Assembly: GCA_051880395.1 (NCBI GenBank)
Contig: JBJENW010000254.1
Location: forward strand, 1 to 50,131
From: JBJENW01 sp051880395
GTDB lineage: Bacteria; Bacillota; Clostridia; Lachnospirales; Lachnospiraceae
Direction of reading: 5' to 3'
Length of the DNA: 50,131 nucleotides
Shown here: positions 24,971-33,152 of the stretch, in pieces
Layout: every line of letters starts with the position of its first letter
How positions within the stretch are numbered: the stretch's first letter is position 1
Notes under the pieces: generated by a model
Database searches by the model: none
What the model was told of the DNA's origin: nothing
What the model saw: the letters and a program-made list of their open reading frames with translations, nothing else
Made by a program: the position numbers and the translations under genes

Positions 24971-26133
24971 TAATTTTTCTCCTCCTGTATCTTATGAAAT
25001 ACTTCTTCTAATTCCTGAATCAAATCTCGTTCATCTTCAATTCCCACCGACAATCGAAGGACTTTGTCTGTAATTCCATTCTTTTCTAATATGTCCTTCG
25101 GCACATCCGCATGTGTCTGCGTTACCGGGTAAGTGATCAACGTTTCTACGCCACCGAGGCTTTCCGCAAACTGGATCAATCTGACTTTTTCCAAAATTGC
25201 CAGGGCAAACTCTTTACTCTCCACTTCAAAAGTCACCATAGCACCAAAACCACGCGCTTGTTTTTTCATGATCTCATGCCCCGGATGCGTCTCTAGTCCC
25301 GGATAGATCACTTTCGTCACGGCTTTTTGCTGTACCAGCCAGTCCGCAATTTTTTGCGCATTGGATGCTGCTCTTTCCATACGAACCGACAGCGTTTTGA
25401 TTCCACGAAGCATCAGCCAGCTGTCAAACGGAGCCAGCCCGGAACCGGTTGTCTTAATATTAAACCGAAGTTTCTCGCTGATCTCTTCGCTTGCAGTCAC
25501 CAAAAATCCGGCTAACACATCGTTGTGTCCGCCTAAATATTTTGTTCCGCTGTGAACCACCACATCTGCGCCTAATAGCAACGGATTCTGTAAATACGGA
25601 GATAAAAACGTATTATCCACGATCAACAACAGCTGATGCTCCTTTGCAATTTTACTCAATACTTCAATATCCGTCACATTCATCATCGGATTTGTTGGTG
25701 TTTCAATATAGATTGCCTTTGTATTTTCCTTGATATAAGGGATAACATCGTCCTGACTGCAATTTAAACGCGTAAAAGAAATTCCGTTTTTAGTGGAAAT
25801 GCTGTCAAACAAACGGATCGTTCCTCCATACAGATCAGAGTCAACGATCAGATGATCCCCCGGCTCAAACAGATCCATCAATGCGGTGATCGCCGCCATT
25901 CCGGAACTGTAAGCCAGTGCATCCACTCCGCTTTCTAAAGATGCAACGATTTTTTCTAACTGTTCTCTGGTCGGATTCTGCAGACGGCTGTAATCATAAC
26001 CGGTACTTTTTCCCACACCTTCATGTACAAATGTCGCCGTCTGATAAATCGGAAAACTGAGAGAACCATAGTGCTGACAGCCTTCTTGTTTTTCGTCTAA
26101 ATGTATACATTTTGTTGAAATACTTCTATCCAT
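24970..26133 (-). CDS. Cys/Met-metabolism PLP enzyme (cystathionine gamma-synthase/lyase family)
   Basis: 387 residues, trans-sulfuration enzyme family. Hallmarks: TKCIHLDEKQ, PIYQTATFVHEG, YDYSRLQNPTREQLE, ALAYSSGMAAI, DLYGGTIRLF, IETPTNPMMNVTDI, LLIVDNTFLSPYLQNPL and the PLP lysine in HSGTKYLGGHNDVLAG. The C-terminal ESLGGVETLITYPVTQTHAD and LRLSVGIED close the family fold. Motifs do not settle whether it is MetB (O-acyl-homoserine plus cysteine to cystathionine) or a gamma-lyase. Pairing with a MalY-type lyase favours MetB. AGGAGGG precedes the ATG. It is first in a two-gene unit downstream of the LysR gene. Confidence 0.92.
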   Translation of the reverse strand: MDRSISTKCIHLDEKQEGCQHYGSLSFPIYQTATFVHEGVGKSTGYDYSRLQNPTREQLEKIVASLESGVDALAYSSGMAAITALMDLFEPGDHLIVDSDLYGGTIRLFDSISTKNGISFTRLNCSQDDVIPYIKENTKAIYIETPTNPMMNVTDIEVLSKIAKEHQLLLIVDNTFLSPYLQNPLLLGADVVVHSGTKYLGGHNDVLAGFLVTASEEISEKLRFNIKTTGSGLAPFDSWLMLRGIKTLSVRMERAASNAQKIADWLVQQKAVTKVIYPGLETHPGHEIMKKQARGFGAMVTFEVESKEFALAILEKVRLIQFAESLGGVETLITYPVTQTHADVPKDILEKNGITDKVLRLSVGIEDERDLIQELEEVFHKIQEEKN

Positions 26134-26242
26134 TTTTCCCTCCTACATTCTGTTTCTCGAATCTCCTCTCTCTCATTTTATTTTAACATCCATTTTCTTT
26201 TTTCGATACTTCCAAAAAAATACCGGTTGTTATAGTTTCTTT

Positions 26243-27151
26243 CTATAACCCGTCTTTCAGTACTTTGGTGACCTCTTCCAAATACTTTTTCCCAATCTGG
26301 CTTAACGTGGCTCCTTTTCTGACCAAATAGCCGATCGTCATCTTTTCGTCCGATTTTAACTTCACCGCACAATACTCGCTTCCGTTTAATTCATTGCAGA
26401 TCACACCGCAGCAAAGGGTATATCCATTTAACTCGACCATAAGGTTTAAAAGTGTTGCCCGGTCATCTGCTTTGATCAATTGTTTGTATTGGTAGGTACT
26501 TAGCACCTCCTCCGCGAAATAAAAGGAATTATGCTCCCCCTGTTCAAAAGACAGGCACGGATAATCTCTCAAATCCTCCAATGTAATCTCCTCTTTTTTC
26601 GCCAAAGGATGCTCTTTCCACATATAGGCATAAATCTCACATTCCATAAGTGCATGAAATTCCAATCCACTCTCTCGAAATAACTTCGTTAAAATTTTTT
26701 TGTTAAAAGCATTTATGTATAAAATTCCAATCTCACTTTTATAATTTTTCACATCTTCTATGACTTCATGTGTCTTCGTTTCATGAACCGCAAATTCATA
26801 TTCCTCCATTCCAAACTGCCGCACCATCTCTGCGAATGCTTTCACTGCAAATGTATAGTGCTGCGTCGATACACTGAACTTCTTTTTCACCCCTTTTTTC
26901 GCAATATATTTTGATTCCAGCAATTCATACTGTTCTACCACCTGTCTCGCATAACCGATAAATTCTTCGCCCTCCGGTGTCACCTGTGTCCCCGTCTGTG
27001 ATCTTCGAAAGATTTCCATACCAATTTCTTTTTCCAGAGCATGAATTGCGGAAGAAAGACTCGGCTGTGATATAAATAATTTTTTGGCCGCTTCATTTAA
27101 GGAATGCTCTCCTGCCACTGCAATCGCATATTTTAATTGTATCAGCGTCAC
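26243..27151 (-). CDS. LysR-family transcriptional regulator, probably of sulfur amino acid genes
   Basis: 302 residues. The N-terminal winged helix-turn-helix (about 1-60) has LIQLKYAIAVAGEHSLNEAAKKLFISQPSLSSAIHALEKE broken by the usual turn, here quoted only to its 20-residue halves' content, followed by a LysR substrate-binding domain (about 90-300). The gene sits in the same direction directly upstream of the PLP-enzyme pair and near metNIQ, so regulation by O-acetylserine or a methionine precursor is a reasonable inference from context only. GGAGGG precedes the ATG, and a strong promoter lies 50 bases upstream. Confidence 0.93.
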   Translation of the reverse strand: MTLIQLKYAIAVAGEHSLNEAAKKLFISQPSLSSAIHALEKEIGMEIFRRSQTGTQVTPEGEEFIGYARQVVEQYELLESKYIAKKGVKKKFSVSTQHYTFAVKAFAEMVRQFGMEEYEFAVHETKTHEVIEDVKNYKSEIGILYINAFNKKILTKLFRESGLEFHALMECEIYAYMWKEHPLAKKEEITLEDLRDYPCLSFEQGEHNSFYFAEEVLSTYQYKQLIKADDRATLLNLMVELNGYTLCCGVICNELNGSEYCAVKLKSDEKMTIGYLVRKGATLSQIGKKYLEEVTKVLKDGL

Positions 27152-27198
27152 TATGTTTCCCTCCTTTTCGACCTTTTTCCGTTTTTTCCGATATGATT

Positions 27199-27227
27199 AC
27201 TATACTTTCTAATTTCTTTTTTGTCAA
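27199..27227 (-). promoter_or_regulatory. Promoter of the LysR-family gene
   Basis: On the minus strand TTGACA (27227-27222), 17 bases, TATAGT (27204-27199), followed by the ATG at 27151. Confidence 0.75.
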
Positions 27228-27270
27228 CCACAATTTTATATCATAGGAAAACTTCTGGATTTTTGCGCAA

Positions 27271-27434
27271 AATGTTCTCTCGGAGTCTCTTTGTGCCGAT
27301 TTTGTGAGATGATTTTTTGTCAGATGTGCACAAATTTATGAGGCGTACGTGGAGCGTACGTTGATTAAATTTGTGTGCATCTGGCGGGAAATCAGCCACA
27401 AAAACGAGCGCAAGGGAGATTCCGAGAGAACATT
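27271..27434. repeat. Second type of long hairpin (164 bp), unrelated to copies A-D
   Basis: The outer stem AATGTTCTCTCGGA (from 27271) pairs with TCCGAGAGAACATT (to 27434). Pairing resumes through TTTTGTG, CAGATG and ACAAATTTA to a tip where CGTACG (27344-27349) meets CGTACG (27355-27360) across five bases. Internal mismatches occur between the paired blocks. It lies between the apt terminator and the LysR promoter; no ORF. Confidence 0.88.
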
Positions 27435-27514
27435 AAAATAAAAAGGCGGTAACTGTTTTCTTTTCACAATTACCACCTTTTCTATACTATATTCTCTCGG
27501 AGTCTCTTTGTGCC
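27275..27514. repeat. 23-bp direct repeat pair linked to the 164-bp hairpin
   Basis: The 23 bases starting TTCTCTCGGAGTC at 27275-27297 (left arm of the hairpin) recur identically at 27492-27514, between the apt stop codon and the apt terminator. The hairpin's right arm is a third, inverted and imperfect copy. Confidence 0.92.
27442..27481 (-). terminator. Terminator of apt
   Basis: AAAGGCGGTAACTGT (27442-27456) and ACAATTACCACCTTTT (27466-27481) pair with G-T wobbles. Minus-strand T run follows. It lies 52 bases past the apt stop. Confidence 0.82.
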
Positions 27515-27532
27515 TGCAATAGATCACCGAAT

Positions 27533-28057
27533 TTATTTTCCTTCATAAGTCACAACGGACGCCACATCATAACCTTGTAGACATTCTCTTCCGTTTAACC
27601 CGGCAAGCTCGATTAAAAATAGAATCTTTGTCACTTCTCCGCCAAGCTGTTCTACCAATTTTACGCAAGCCTCTATCGTACCACCTGTTGCGATCAGGTC
27701 ATCTACTAAAATCACTTTCTGCCCTGGTTTAATGGCATCTTTGTGTATTTCAATCGTCGCACTGCCGTATTCGAGATCGTAATCTGCCGAAATGGTTTCC
27801 ATCGGCAGTTTTCCTTTTTTTCGGATCGGGACAAAACTTTTTCCCAAAGTGTAGGCGATCGGCATACCGAAAATAAATCCACGTGATTCGGTTGCTGCCA
27901 CCACGTCAAACTCCACACCGTCTAACAGCTTGATCATAGAATCAATGGCTAATTTCAATCCCTCACTGTCCTGTAATACGCTTGTAATATCACGGAAAAT
28001 AATTCCTTTTTCCGGAAAATCCGGAATACTTCTGATGTAATCTTCTACTGTTTTCAT
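27533..28057 (-). CDS. apt: Adenine phosphoribosyltransferase
   Basis: Salvages adenine with PRPP to AMP. 174 residues, full length. MKTVEDYIRSIPDFPEKGI and FRDITSVL near the start, AATESRGFIFG in the middle, and the PRPP-binding motif VILVDDLIATGGT (about 118-130) are all present. The gene has its own promoter, divergent from the TrpXYZ-like operon, and its own terminator. The region beyond the stop carries the 23-bp repeat and the 164-bp hairpin. Confidence 0.97.
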   Translation of the reverse strand: MKTVEDYIRSIPDFPEKGIIFRDITSVLQDSEGLKLAIDSMIKLLDGVEFDVVAATESRGFIFGMPIAYTLGKSFVPIRKKGKLPMETISADYDLEYGSATIEIHKDAIKPGQKVILVDDLIATGGTIEACVKLVEQLGGEVTKILFLIELAGLNGRECLQGYDVASVVTYEGK

Positions 28058-28101
28058 ACCCTGCTTCCTTTCTATGTTGACACGTTCAATATCTACGCCC
28101 C

Positions 28102-28130
28102 ATTATAAAATGCTCTTTCAAGAATTACAA
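28102..28130 (-). promoter_or_regulatory. Promoter of apt
   Basis: On the minus strand TTGTAA (28130-28125), 17 bases, TATAAT (28107-28102). Confidence 0.7.
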
Positions 28131-28143
28131 CCCTTTTTTTACA

Positions 28144-28172
28144 TTGACTTTACATCTATTTACTTTTATACT
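28144..28172 (+). promoter_or_regulatory. Promoter of the TrpXYZ-like operon
   Basis: TTGACT (28144-28149), a 17-base spacer, TATACT (28167-28172), with a transcription start expected about 50 bases before the ribosome binding site AAGGAGG. Confidence 0.75.
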
Positions 28173-28183
28173 TTATAGTAAAT
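28158..28183. promoter_or_regulatory. Operator-like dyad over the TrpXYZ-like promoter
   Basis: ATTTACT (28158-28164) and AGTAAAT (28177-28183) are perfect inverted halves separated by 12 bases that contain the -10 box, the position expected for a repressor site. Confidence 0.5.
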
Positions 28184-28228
28184 AATAAAATTTCGCATCT
28201 ATTGCGTAGACAACAAGGAGGAATTCTT

Positions 28229-29242
28229 ATGAAAAAAAGACAAAAATTTCTTTCCGTTCTACTGACTGCTGCTCTGACAGTCACTCTTACCGCCTGTGGT
28301 TCTGCAGGTACGGAAAGTACTGCTAACACCGCCACAAGTGAAACAACGACCGATTCTGAAAAAGTTTACAAAATCGGCATCTGCCAGCTTCTAGAGCATC
28401 CGGCACTTGACGCTGCCACCGAAGGATTCAAAGAAGCTTTGACAGACAAATTAGGAGAAGACCATGTACAATTCGATCTTCAAAATGCACAGGGCGAAAC
28501 CGTGAACTGTTCCACGATCGCATCCGGATTCGTTTCCGATAATGTAGACCTGATCATGGCAAATGCCACCGGAGCCCTTCAGGCTTCTGCCGCTGCAACC
28601 TCTGAAATTCCGATTGTTGCAACTTCTGTTACCGACTATGCAACCGCATTAGACATTGATGACTGGAAAGGTTCTACCGGCACAAATGTCACCGGAACTT
28701 CCGATCTTGCACCATTGGATAAACAGGCGGAAATGATTCAAGAGCTTGTACCGGATGTCAAACAGGTCGGTATTTTATACTGCTCCGCAGAACCAAATTC
28801 CCACTATCAGGCCGAAGCGATCGGAAAATACTTAGACGAAGCCGGTATCAAACATAAAGACTACACAGCCGCCGATTCCAACGAAGTACAGTCAGCTGTC
28901 ACCTCTGCTATCGCCGACTGCAATTGTTTGTATGTACCAACCGACAACACCATGGCCTCTAATACCGAGATCATCCGAAATGTCGCTGTTCCTGCAGGCG
29001 TTCCAATGATCGCAGGCGAGGAAGGTATCTGTCAGGGTGGTCTTGCGACGCTGTCGATCAGTTACCATGACATCGGTTATTCTGCTGGTGAAATGGCTTA
29101 TGAGATTTTAGTAAACGGAAAAGATCCGGGCTCTATGGATATCCAGTTTGCCAAAGAGACAACAAAAGAATATAACGCCGATGTCGCAAAAGAACTCGGC
29201 ATTCAGATTCCGGACGATTATAAAAAACTGGAAACGGAATAA
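28229..29242 (+). CDS. ABC transporter substrate-binding lipoprotein, TrpX-like (PF04392 type)
   Basis: 337 residues. A lipoprotein signal (MKKRQKFLSVLLTAALTVTL, lipobox LTACG) precedes a periplasmic-binding-protein fold: YKIGICQLLEHPALDAATEGF, NVDLIMANATGALQA, IPIVATSVTDY, GTSDLAPLDKQAEMI, VGILYCSAEPNSHYQAE and GVPMIAGEEGICQGGLATLSI. These are typical of the TrpX/YtrP-like family, often linked to tryptophan or tyrosine uptake in Firmicutes. The substrate is not provable here. The start at 28229 has AAGGAGG nine bases upstream. It is first in a three-gene operon with permease and ATPase. Confidence 0.9.
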   Translation: MKKRQKFLSVLLTAALTVTLTACGSAGTESTANTATSETTTDSEKVYKIGICQLLEHPALDAATEGFKEALTDKLGEDHVQFDLQNAQGETVNCSTIASGFVSDNVDLIMANATGALQASAAATSEIPIVATSVTDYATALDIDDWKGSTGTNVTGTSDLAPLDKQAEMIQELVPDVKQVGILYCSAEPNSHYQAEAIGKYLDEAGIKHKDYTAADSNEVQSAVTSAIADCNCLYVPTDNTMASNTEIIRNVAVPAGVPMIAGEEGICQGGLATLSISYHDIGYSAGEMAYEILVNGKDPGSMDIQFAKETTKEYNADVAKELGIQIPDDYKKLETE

Positions 29243-29266
29243 ACATTTTTTTGGGGGGGTTATGAT

Positions 29267-30205
29267 ATGTTAGACATTGTATCGCTGTTTCGGTCCATGC
29301 CGGGTGCCGTTGCCCAAGGATTGATTCTTGGCATTATGGCAATCGGTGTGTACCTGACATACAAAATCTTAAATTTTGCCGACCTGACTGTCGATGGCTC
29401 TCTTGCTACCGGCGGCGCAGTCGCAGTCATGCTGATCATCAACGGCTATTCTCCAGCAGTTGCCGTCATCGGAGCCGCAGCTGCCGGAGTCCTTGCCGGA
29501 CTTATCACCGGTCTGTTACATACTGCTTTAGGAATCCCGGATATTCTTGCTGGTATTTTAACGCAGATCGCACTGTATTCCATCAATATGAATATTATGC
29601 TGCAACGTTCCAATCAGGCAGTCAGCGTGGATAAATATTCCCTTTTGGTATCGCTGCGCTACATTCCGCAATCGATTTTGACTGCCGCCATATTTCTGCT
29701 TGTCATCGTTGCCCTTCTCTATTGGTTCTTCGGTACTGAACAGGGCTTTACGATCCGCGCTACCGGTTGTAACCCGTCGATGTCCCGTGCACAGGGCATT
29801 CACACAAATGCCGCAAAAGTCATCGCACTTGCACTTTCAAACGGTCTGGTCGGACTTGCCGGTGGACTTTACGCACAATATCAGGGCAGTGCAGACGTCA
29901 ATATGGGCCGCGGCACCATCGTTATCGGACTTGCCGCTGTCATCATCGGAGAAGTACTGGGTGAAGCGATTTTTCGAAAACATTTGAATTTTATCGCCAG
30001 ATTACTCTTCGTTGTCATTGGTACCATTATTTACTGGGTTGTCATCACCATCGTCCTGTGGCTCGGTCTGCCATCCATTGACACGAAACTGTTTTCCGCT
30101 ATCATCGTGGCAATCTTCCTTGCGATTCCATATCTCAAAGGAAAAGCAAAAACTTCATTTAAAGCAGCTGCAAAACAAGCTGCAAAGGAAGGAGGTCGCC
30201 AGTAA
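29267..30205 (+). CDS. ABC transporter permease, TrpY-like
   Basis: 312-residue polytopic permease of the branched-chain-amino-acid/ribose-type (PF02653-like) family. About eight hydrophobic helices; characteristic stretches are YKILNFADLTVDGSLATGG, ALGIPDILAGILTQIALYSIN, GCNPSMSRAQGI, LALSNGLVGLAGGLYAQYQG and GTIVIGLAAVIIGE. It is preceded by a run of seven G that serves as an unusual ribosome binding region (GGGGGGGTTATGAT). Its stop codon shares TAATG with the ATPase gene. Confidence 0.92.
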   Translation: MLDIVSLFRSMPGAVAQGLILGIMAIGVYLTYKILNFADLTVDGSLATGGAVAVMLIINGYSPAVAVIGAAAAGVLAGLITGLLHTALGIPDILAGILTQIALYSINMNIMLQRSNQAVSVDKYSLLVSLRYIPQSILTAAIFLLVIVALLYWFFGTEQGFTIRATGCNPSMSRAQGIHTNAAKVIALALSNGLVGLAGGLYAQYQGSADVNMGRGTIVIGLAAVIIGEVLGEAIFRKHLNFIARLLFVVIGTIIYWVVITIVLWLGLPSIDTKLFSAIIVAIFLAIPYLKGKAKTSFKAAAKQAAKEGGRQ

Positions 30206-30999
30206 TGCTTCAGCTTACAAATATTTCGAAAACATTTTATAAAGGAACGATCAACGAAAAACATGCTTTAAACGGTGTCTCTCTTACCTTAAATGACGGA
30301 GATTTCTGTACCATCATCGGTGGAAACGGTGCCGGAAAGTCCACCATGTTAAATGCCATTGCGGGTGTCTGGCCCATTGATTCCGGCTCCATTGTCATTG
30401 ACGGAAAAGATGTCACCGGTCTTGCGGAGTACAAAAGAGCTCCATTTCTTGGACGCGTCTTTCAAGATCCGATGACTGGTACCGCTGCCACGATGGAAAT
30501 TCAGGAAAATCTGGCCTTAGCTGCCCGCCGAGGAAAAAAACGCGGTCTTCGTTGGGGTATCACAAAAGCCGAGCGTCAGAAATATCATGAATTGTTAAAA
30601 GAATTGGATCTGGGATTAGAGGATCGGATGACAGCAAAAGTCGGATTGCTCTCCGGCGGTCAGCGTCAGGCACTGACACTTTTAATGGCAACGCTGCAAC
30701 AACCACAAGTTCTGCTATTAGATGAGCACACAGCGGCACTCGACCCGAAAACCGCTGCGAAGGTCCTGGCTCTTTCTGATAAGATCATTGCAGAAAATCA
30801 TCTGACAGCCCTCATGGTCACCCACAATATGAAAGATGCCATCACACACGGCAATCGTCTGATCATGATGAATGAAGGAAAGATTATTCTCGATATCGCA
30901 GGGGAAGAAAAGAAAAAGCTGACAGTAGAAGATCTGCTGCAAAAATTCGAGGCCATCAGCGGAGAAACGTTTGCCAGCGATAAGGCTTTACTTTCTTAA
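30205..30999 (+). CDS. ABC transporter ATP-binding protein, TrpZ-like
   Basis: 264-residue ABC ATPase: Walker A GGNGAGKST (about 37-45), Q-loop VFQDPMTG, signature LSGGQRQAL (about 150-158), Walker B VLLLDEHTAALD and H-loop VTHNM. It is translationally coupled to the permease and completes a one-permease importer. The mRNA ends at the hairpin just after the stop. Confidence 0.94.
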   Translation: MLQLTNISKTFYKGTINEKHALNGVSLTLNDGDFCTIIGGNGAGKSTMLNAIAGVWPIDSGSIVIDGKDVTGLAEYKRAPFLGRVFQDPMTGTAATMEIQENLALAARRGKKRGLRWGITKAERQKYHELLKELDLGLEDRMTAKVGLLSGGQRQALTLLMATLQQPQVLLLDEHTAALDPKTAAKVLALSDKIIAENHLTALMVTHNMKDAITHGNRLIMMNEGKIILDIAGEEKKKLTVEDLLQKFEAISGETFASDKALLS

Positions 31000-31003
31000 A
31001 ATA

Positions 31004-31039
31004 AAAAAATCAGTCACTTTTGTAGTGGCTGATTTTTTT
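31004..31039. terminator. Bidirectional terminator between the TrpXYZ-like operon and map
   Basis: AAAAAATCAGTCACT (31004-31018) pairs with AGTGGCTGATTTTTTT (31024-31039) with one G-T wobble. T runs lie on both strands. Confidence 0.9.
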
Positions 31040-31040
31040 A

Positions 31041-31910
31041 TTAGTATGAGATGATCTCGTATCCGGTTTCTGTAACAAGAAGCTGAACCTCCCACTGAGC
31101 AGACGGTTTGTGGTCCTGTGTATACACCGTCCATCCATTGGAATCATCCATAACGATATCCGGTTTTCCCATATTAACCATCGGTTCGATCGTAAAGATC
31201 ATTCCCGGAACCATCACCATTTCCTGCCCCCGTTTCGTGGTAAATCCAACCCACGGATCCTCATGAAACTGCAGCCCGATTCCATGACCGCCAATTTCAC
31301 GCACAACGGAATACCCGTTTTCTTTTGCATAATCATTGATTGCCTGACCGACATCTCCGAGAAATCCCCACGGCTTCACTTCTTTTAAGCCAACTTCGAT
31401 ACACTCTTTTGTCACTCGGACCAGTCTTTCTTTTTCCGGACTCACTTTACCGATACAGAACATACGGGACGAATCCGAGAAGAATCCGTTCAAAATCGTG
31501 GAAACATCCACATTTACAATATCGCCCTCTTTTAAAACAACATCCTCACTCGGGATTCCATGACATACCTGATCGTTGACCGATGTGCAGACACTTTTCG
31601 GATATCCTTCATAATTAAGAGGCGCCGGTATTCCACCCATCTCTGCTGTCTTTTCGCTGACCATCCGGTCGATTTCTTCAGTCGTCATGCCCGCATGGAT
31701 ATTCTCTGCGATGTAATCCAACACAGCGATATTTATTTTTGCACTCTCTTTGATTTTTTCAATCTGATGCGGACGCTTGATGATTTCATGTGTCGGCACT
31801 TCATGCCCCTGCTCTCTCAGCCGTTCTAATTTTTCATCAAAATTTTCATGACAGGTTTTATACTTTCTTCCGCTTCCACACCAGCACGGATCATTTCTTC
31901 CTAACTTCAT
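31041..31910 (-). CDS. map: Type I methionine aminopeptidase with N-terminal SEC-C zinc motif
   Basis: Removes the initiator methionine from new proteins. About 289 residues. The first 25 form a SEC-C motif (CWCGSGRKYKTCH), a zinc site that can bind the ribosome. The catalytic pita-bread domain follows with metal ligands in NVDVSTILNGFFSDSSRMF (two Asp), GHGIGLQFHEDP (His), TIEPMV (Glu) and the final Glu in QWEVQLLVT. The start at 31910 (MKLGRNDPCWCG) has AAGGAAAA upstream. It follows a membrane protein gene by 26 bases in the same direction. Confidence 0.95.
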   Translation of the reverse strand: MKLGRNDPCWCGSGRKYKTCHENFDEKLERLREQGHEVPTHEIIKRPHQIEKIKESAKINIAVLDYIAENIHAGMTTEEIDRMVSEKTAEMGGIPAPLNYEGYPKSVCTSVNDQVCHGIPSEDVVLKEGDIVNVDVSTILNGFFSDSSRMFCIGKVSPEKERLVRVTKECIEVGLKEVKPWGFLGDVGQAINDYAKENGYSVVREIGGHGIGLQFHEDPWVGFTTKRGQEMVMVPGMIFTIEPMVNMGKPDIVMDDSNGWTVYTQDHKPSAQWEVQLLVTETGYEIISY

Positions 31911-31936
31911 ATTTGTTTTCCTTCTTTTCCTTTTTC

Positions 31937-32611
31937 TCATTTTGACTTTTCGACATGCTGCAATGTCACATTTCCAAAATCCAGGCGTTTCCAGATTCTT
32001 TTATTCACAGTTACGGTATGATCATTTCGAATCGCTTTATAAGCATCACCTTCAAACCCGTACTCTTTCACATCCCTGCCGTTTTTTTCGGCCAGATACT
32101 GCTGGTATTTTTCGGCCAGTGCAATCTTTTCTACTGTTATCTGTGCTTCTTCTTTCGAGATCAAAATTCGCTTCTGTTGTTCTTCCAAAAGCCCATTCCA
32201 AAATTCTTCTGTTTTATCTTCGGCTGTCTTTTTTTCTTTCTCATCCAGTGTCATCTGCTCTTTTTTCGCAAGTGATGATAAAATTTCATCATGTACCGCC
32301 ATATCCATCGCCGACTGCTGGGCTACTTTTTTGATAAATACACCATTCGTATGTAAATTCCAGTATTCATTTGTATCCTTAGAGTTATAAAGAATCGCCT
32401 GTTGCTCTACCGTTCCCTCCTCGTATGCGATATAAAACGCAAGATCATGCAAAGTGAGATCTTTTTGATCCACCGTAACCGCCGTAGACTCAAATTCCTT
32501 CTCATAGTCTATGATTCCACGCGGCATACGAAACCAGTACCCCAAAAACAAGACGAGCAGCAAGATGAAAATACTGATCATTGTAAAAAAACGCCTTCTC
32601 CCTTTCTTCAT
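31937..32611 (-). CDS. Membrane-anchored extracytoplasmic protein, SurA-N-like, function unknown
   Basis: 224 residues. One N-terminal membrane anchor (about 9-27, TMISIFILLLVLFLGYWF), then an extracellular, mostly helical domain rich in Glu, Lys and Gln (about 40-224). The order of helices (LTLHDLAFYIAYEE, MDMAVHDEILSSLAKKEQMTLDEKE) resembles the chaperone part of SurA/PrsA proteins, but no prolyl isomerase domain is present. It sits between yqeY and map in the same direction, 18 bases downstream of yqeY. The resemblance is weak. Confidence 0.75.
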   Translation of the reverse strand: MKKGRRRFFTMISIFILLLVLFLGYWFRMPRGIIDYEKEFESTAVTVDQKDLTLHDLAFYIAYEEGTVEQQAILYNSKDTNEYWNLHTNGVFIKKVAQQSAMDMAVHDEILSSLAKKEQMTLDEKEKKTAEDKTEEFWNGLLEEQQKRILISKEEAQITVEKIALAEKYQQYLAEKNGRDVKEYGFEGDAYKAIRNDHTVTVNKRIWKRLDFGNVTLQHVEKSK

Positions 32612-32629
32612 CTTCCCCTCCTGATTTTT

Positions 32630-33067
32630 CTATTTACACAGATCTGCAACCACCTGATTGATAACTTTTCCGTCTGCTTTTCCTTTTAACTCTGCCATAA
32701 CCGTTTTCATGATCTGTCCTTTATTTTTTGTTGCGATCACATCTGCAAATTTTGTTGTCAAGATTTCTTTTACTTCTTCTGCAGAAAGCAGTTTTGGTGC
32801 ATATTCTTGGAAAATATCATATCGTGCCTGATATTCCTCTTTCAAGTCTGTTCGATCAGCCGGGCAGGCATCAATCTGCTCTTTAACCGTTTTCATCTCT
32901 TTTAATATTACACGATCTACTAAATCTTCTTTAATATCATCTCTGTGCCCTTCATCGATCGCTACCTTTTTGATCGCAGAAACCAGCGTAGAAATGGCAT
33001 CCTTGCGCACTTTATCTCTTGCCTTCATTGCTGCGATCATATCTTTTTGTAATGTTTCCATCTGCAT
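32630..33067 (-). CDS. yqeY: GatB/YqeY domain protein
   Basis: 145-residue stand-alone GatB/YqeY tail domain. Its helices match those that bind tRNA in the GatCAB amidotransferase: LQKDMIAAMKARDKVRKDAIST, KKVAIDEGHRDD, EYAPKLLSAEEV and GQIMKTVMAELKGKADGKVINQVV. Widespread in Firmicutes, with uncertain function, possibly tRNA metabolism. AGGAGG precedes the ATG by ten bases; a second in-frame ATG two codons later is possible. Confidence 0.94.
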   Translation of the reverse strand: MQMETLQKDMIAAMKARDKVRKDAISTLVSAIKKVAIDEGHRDDIKEDLVDRVILKEMKTVKEQIDACPADRTDLKEEYQARYDIFQEYAPKLLSAEEVKEILTTKFADVIATKNKGQIMKTVMAELKGKADGKVINQVVADLCK

Positions 33068-33095
33068 AATTCTATATCCTCCTTAAATTGAAATA

Positions 33096-33116
33096 GGGAC
33101 TGCCCATAGCAGTCCC
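33096..33116 (-). terminator. Terminator of the NlpC/P60 gene
   Basis: GGGACTGC (33096-33103) and GCAGTCCC (33109-33116), 37 bases past the stop codon, with a weak T-rich tail. It overlaps the yqeY upstream region. Confidence 0.65.
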
Positions 33117-33152
33117 ATTATAGCATTTTCTATATAAAAATACAAACTTTGA

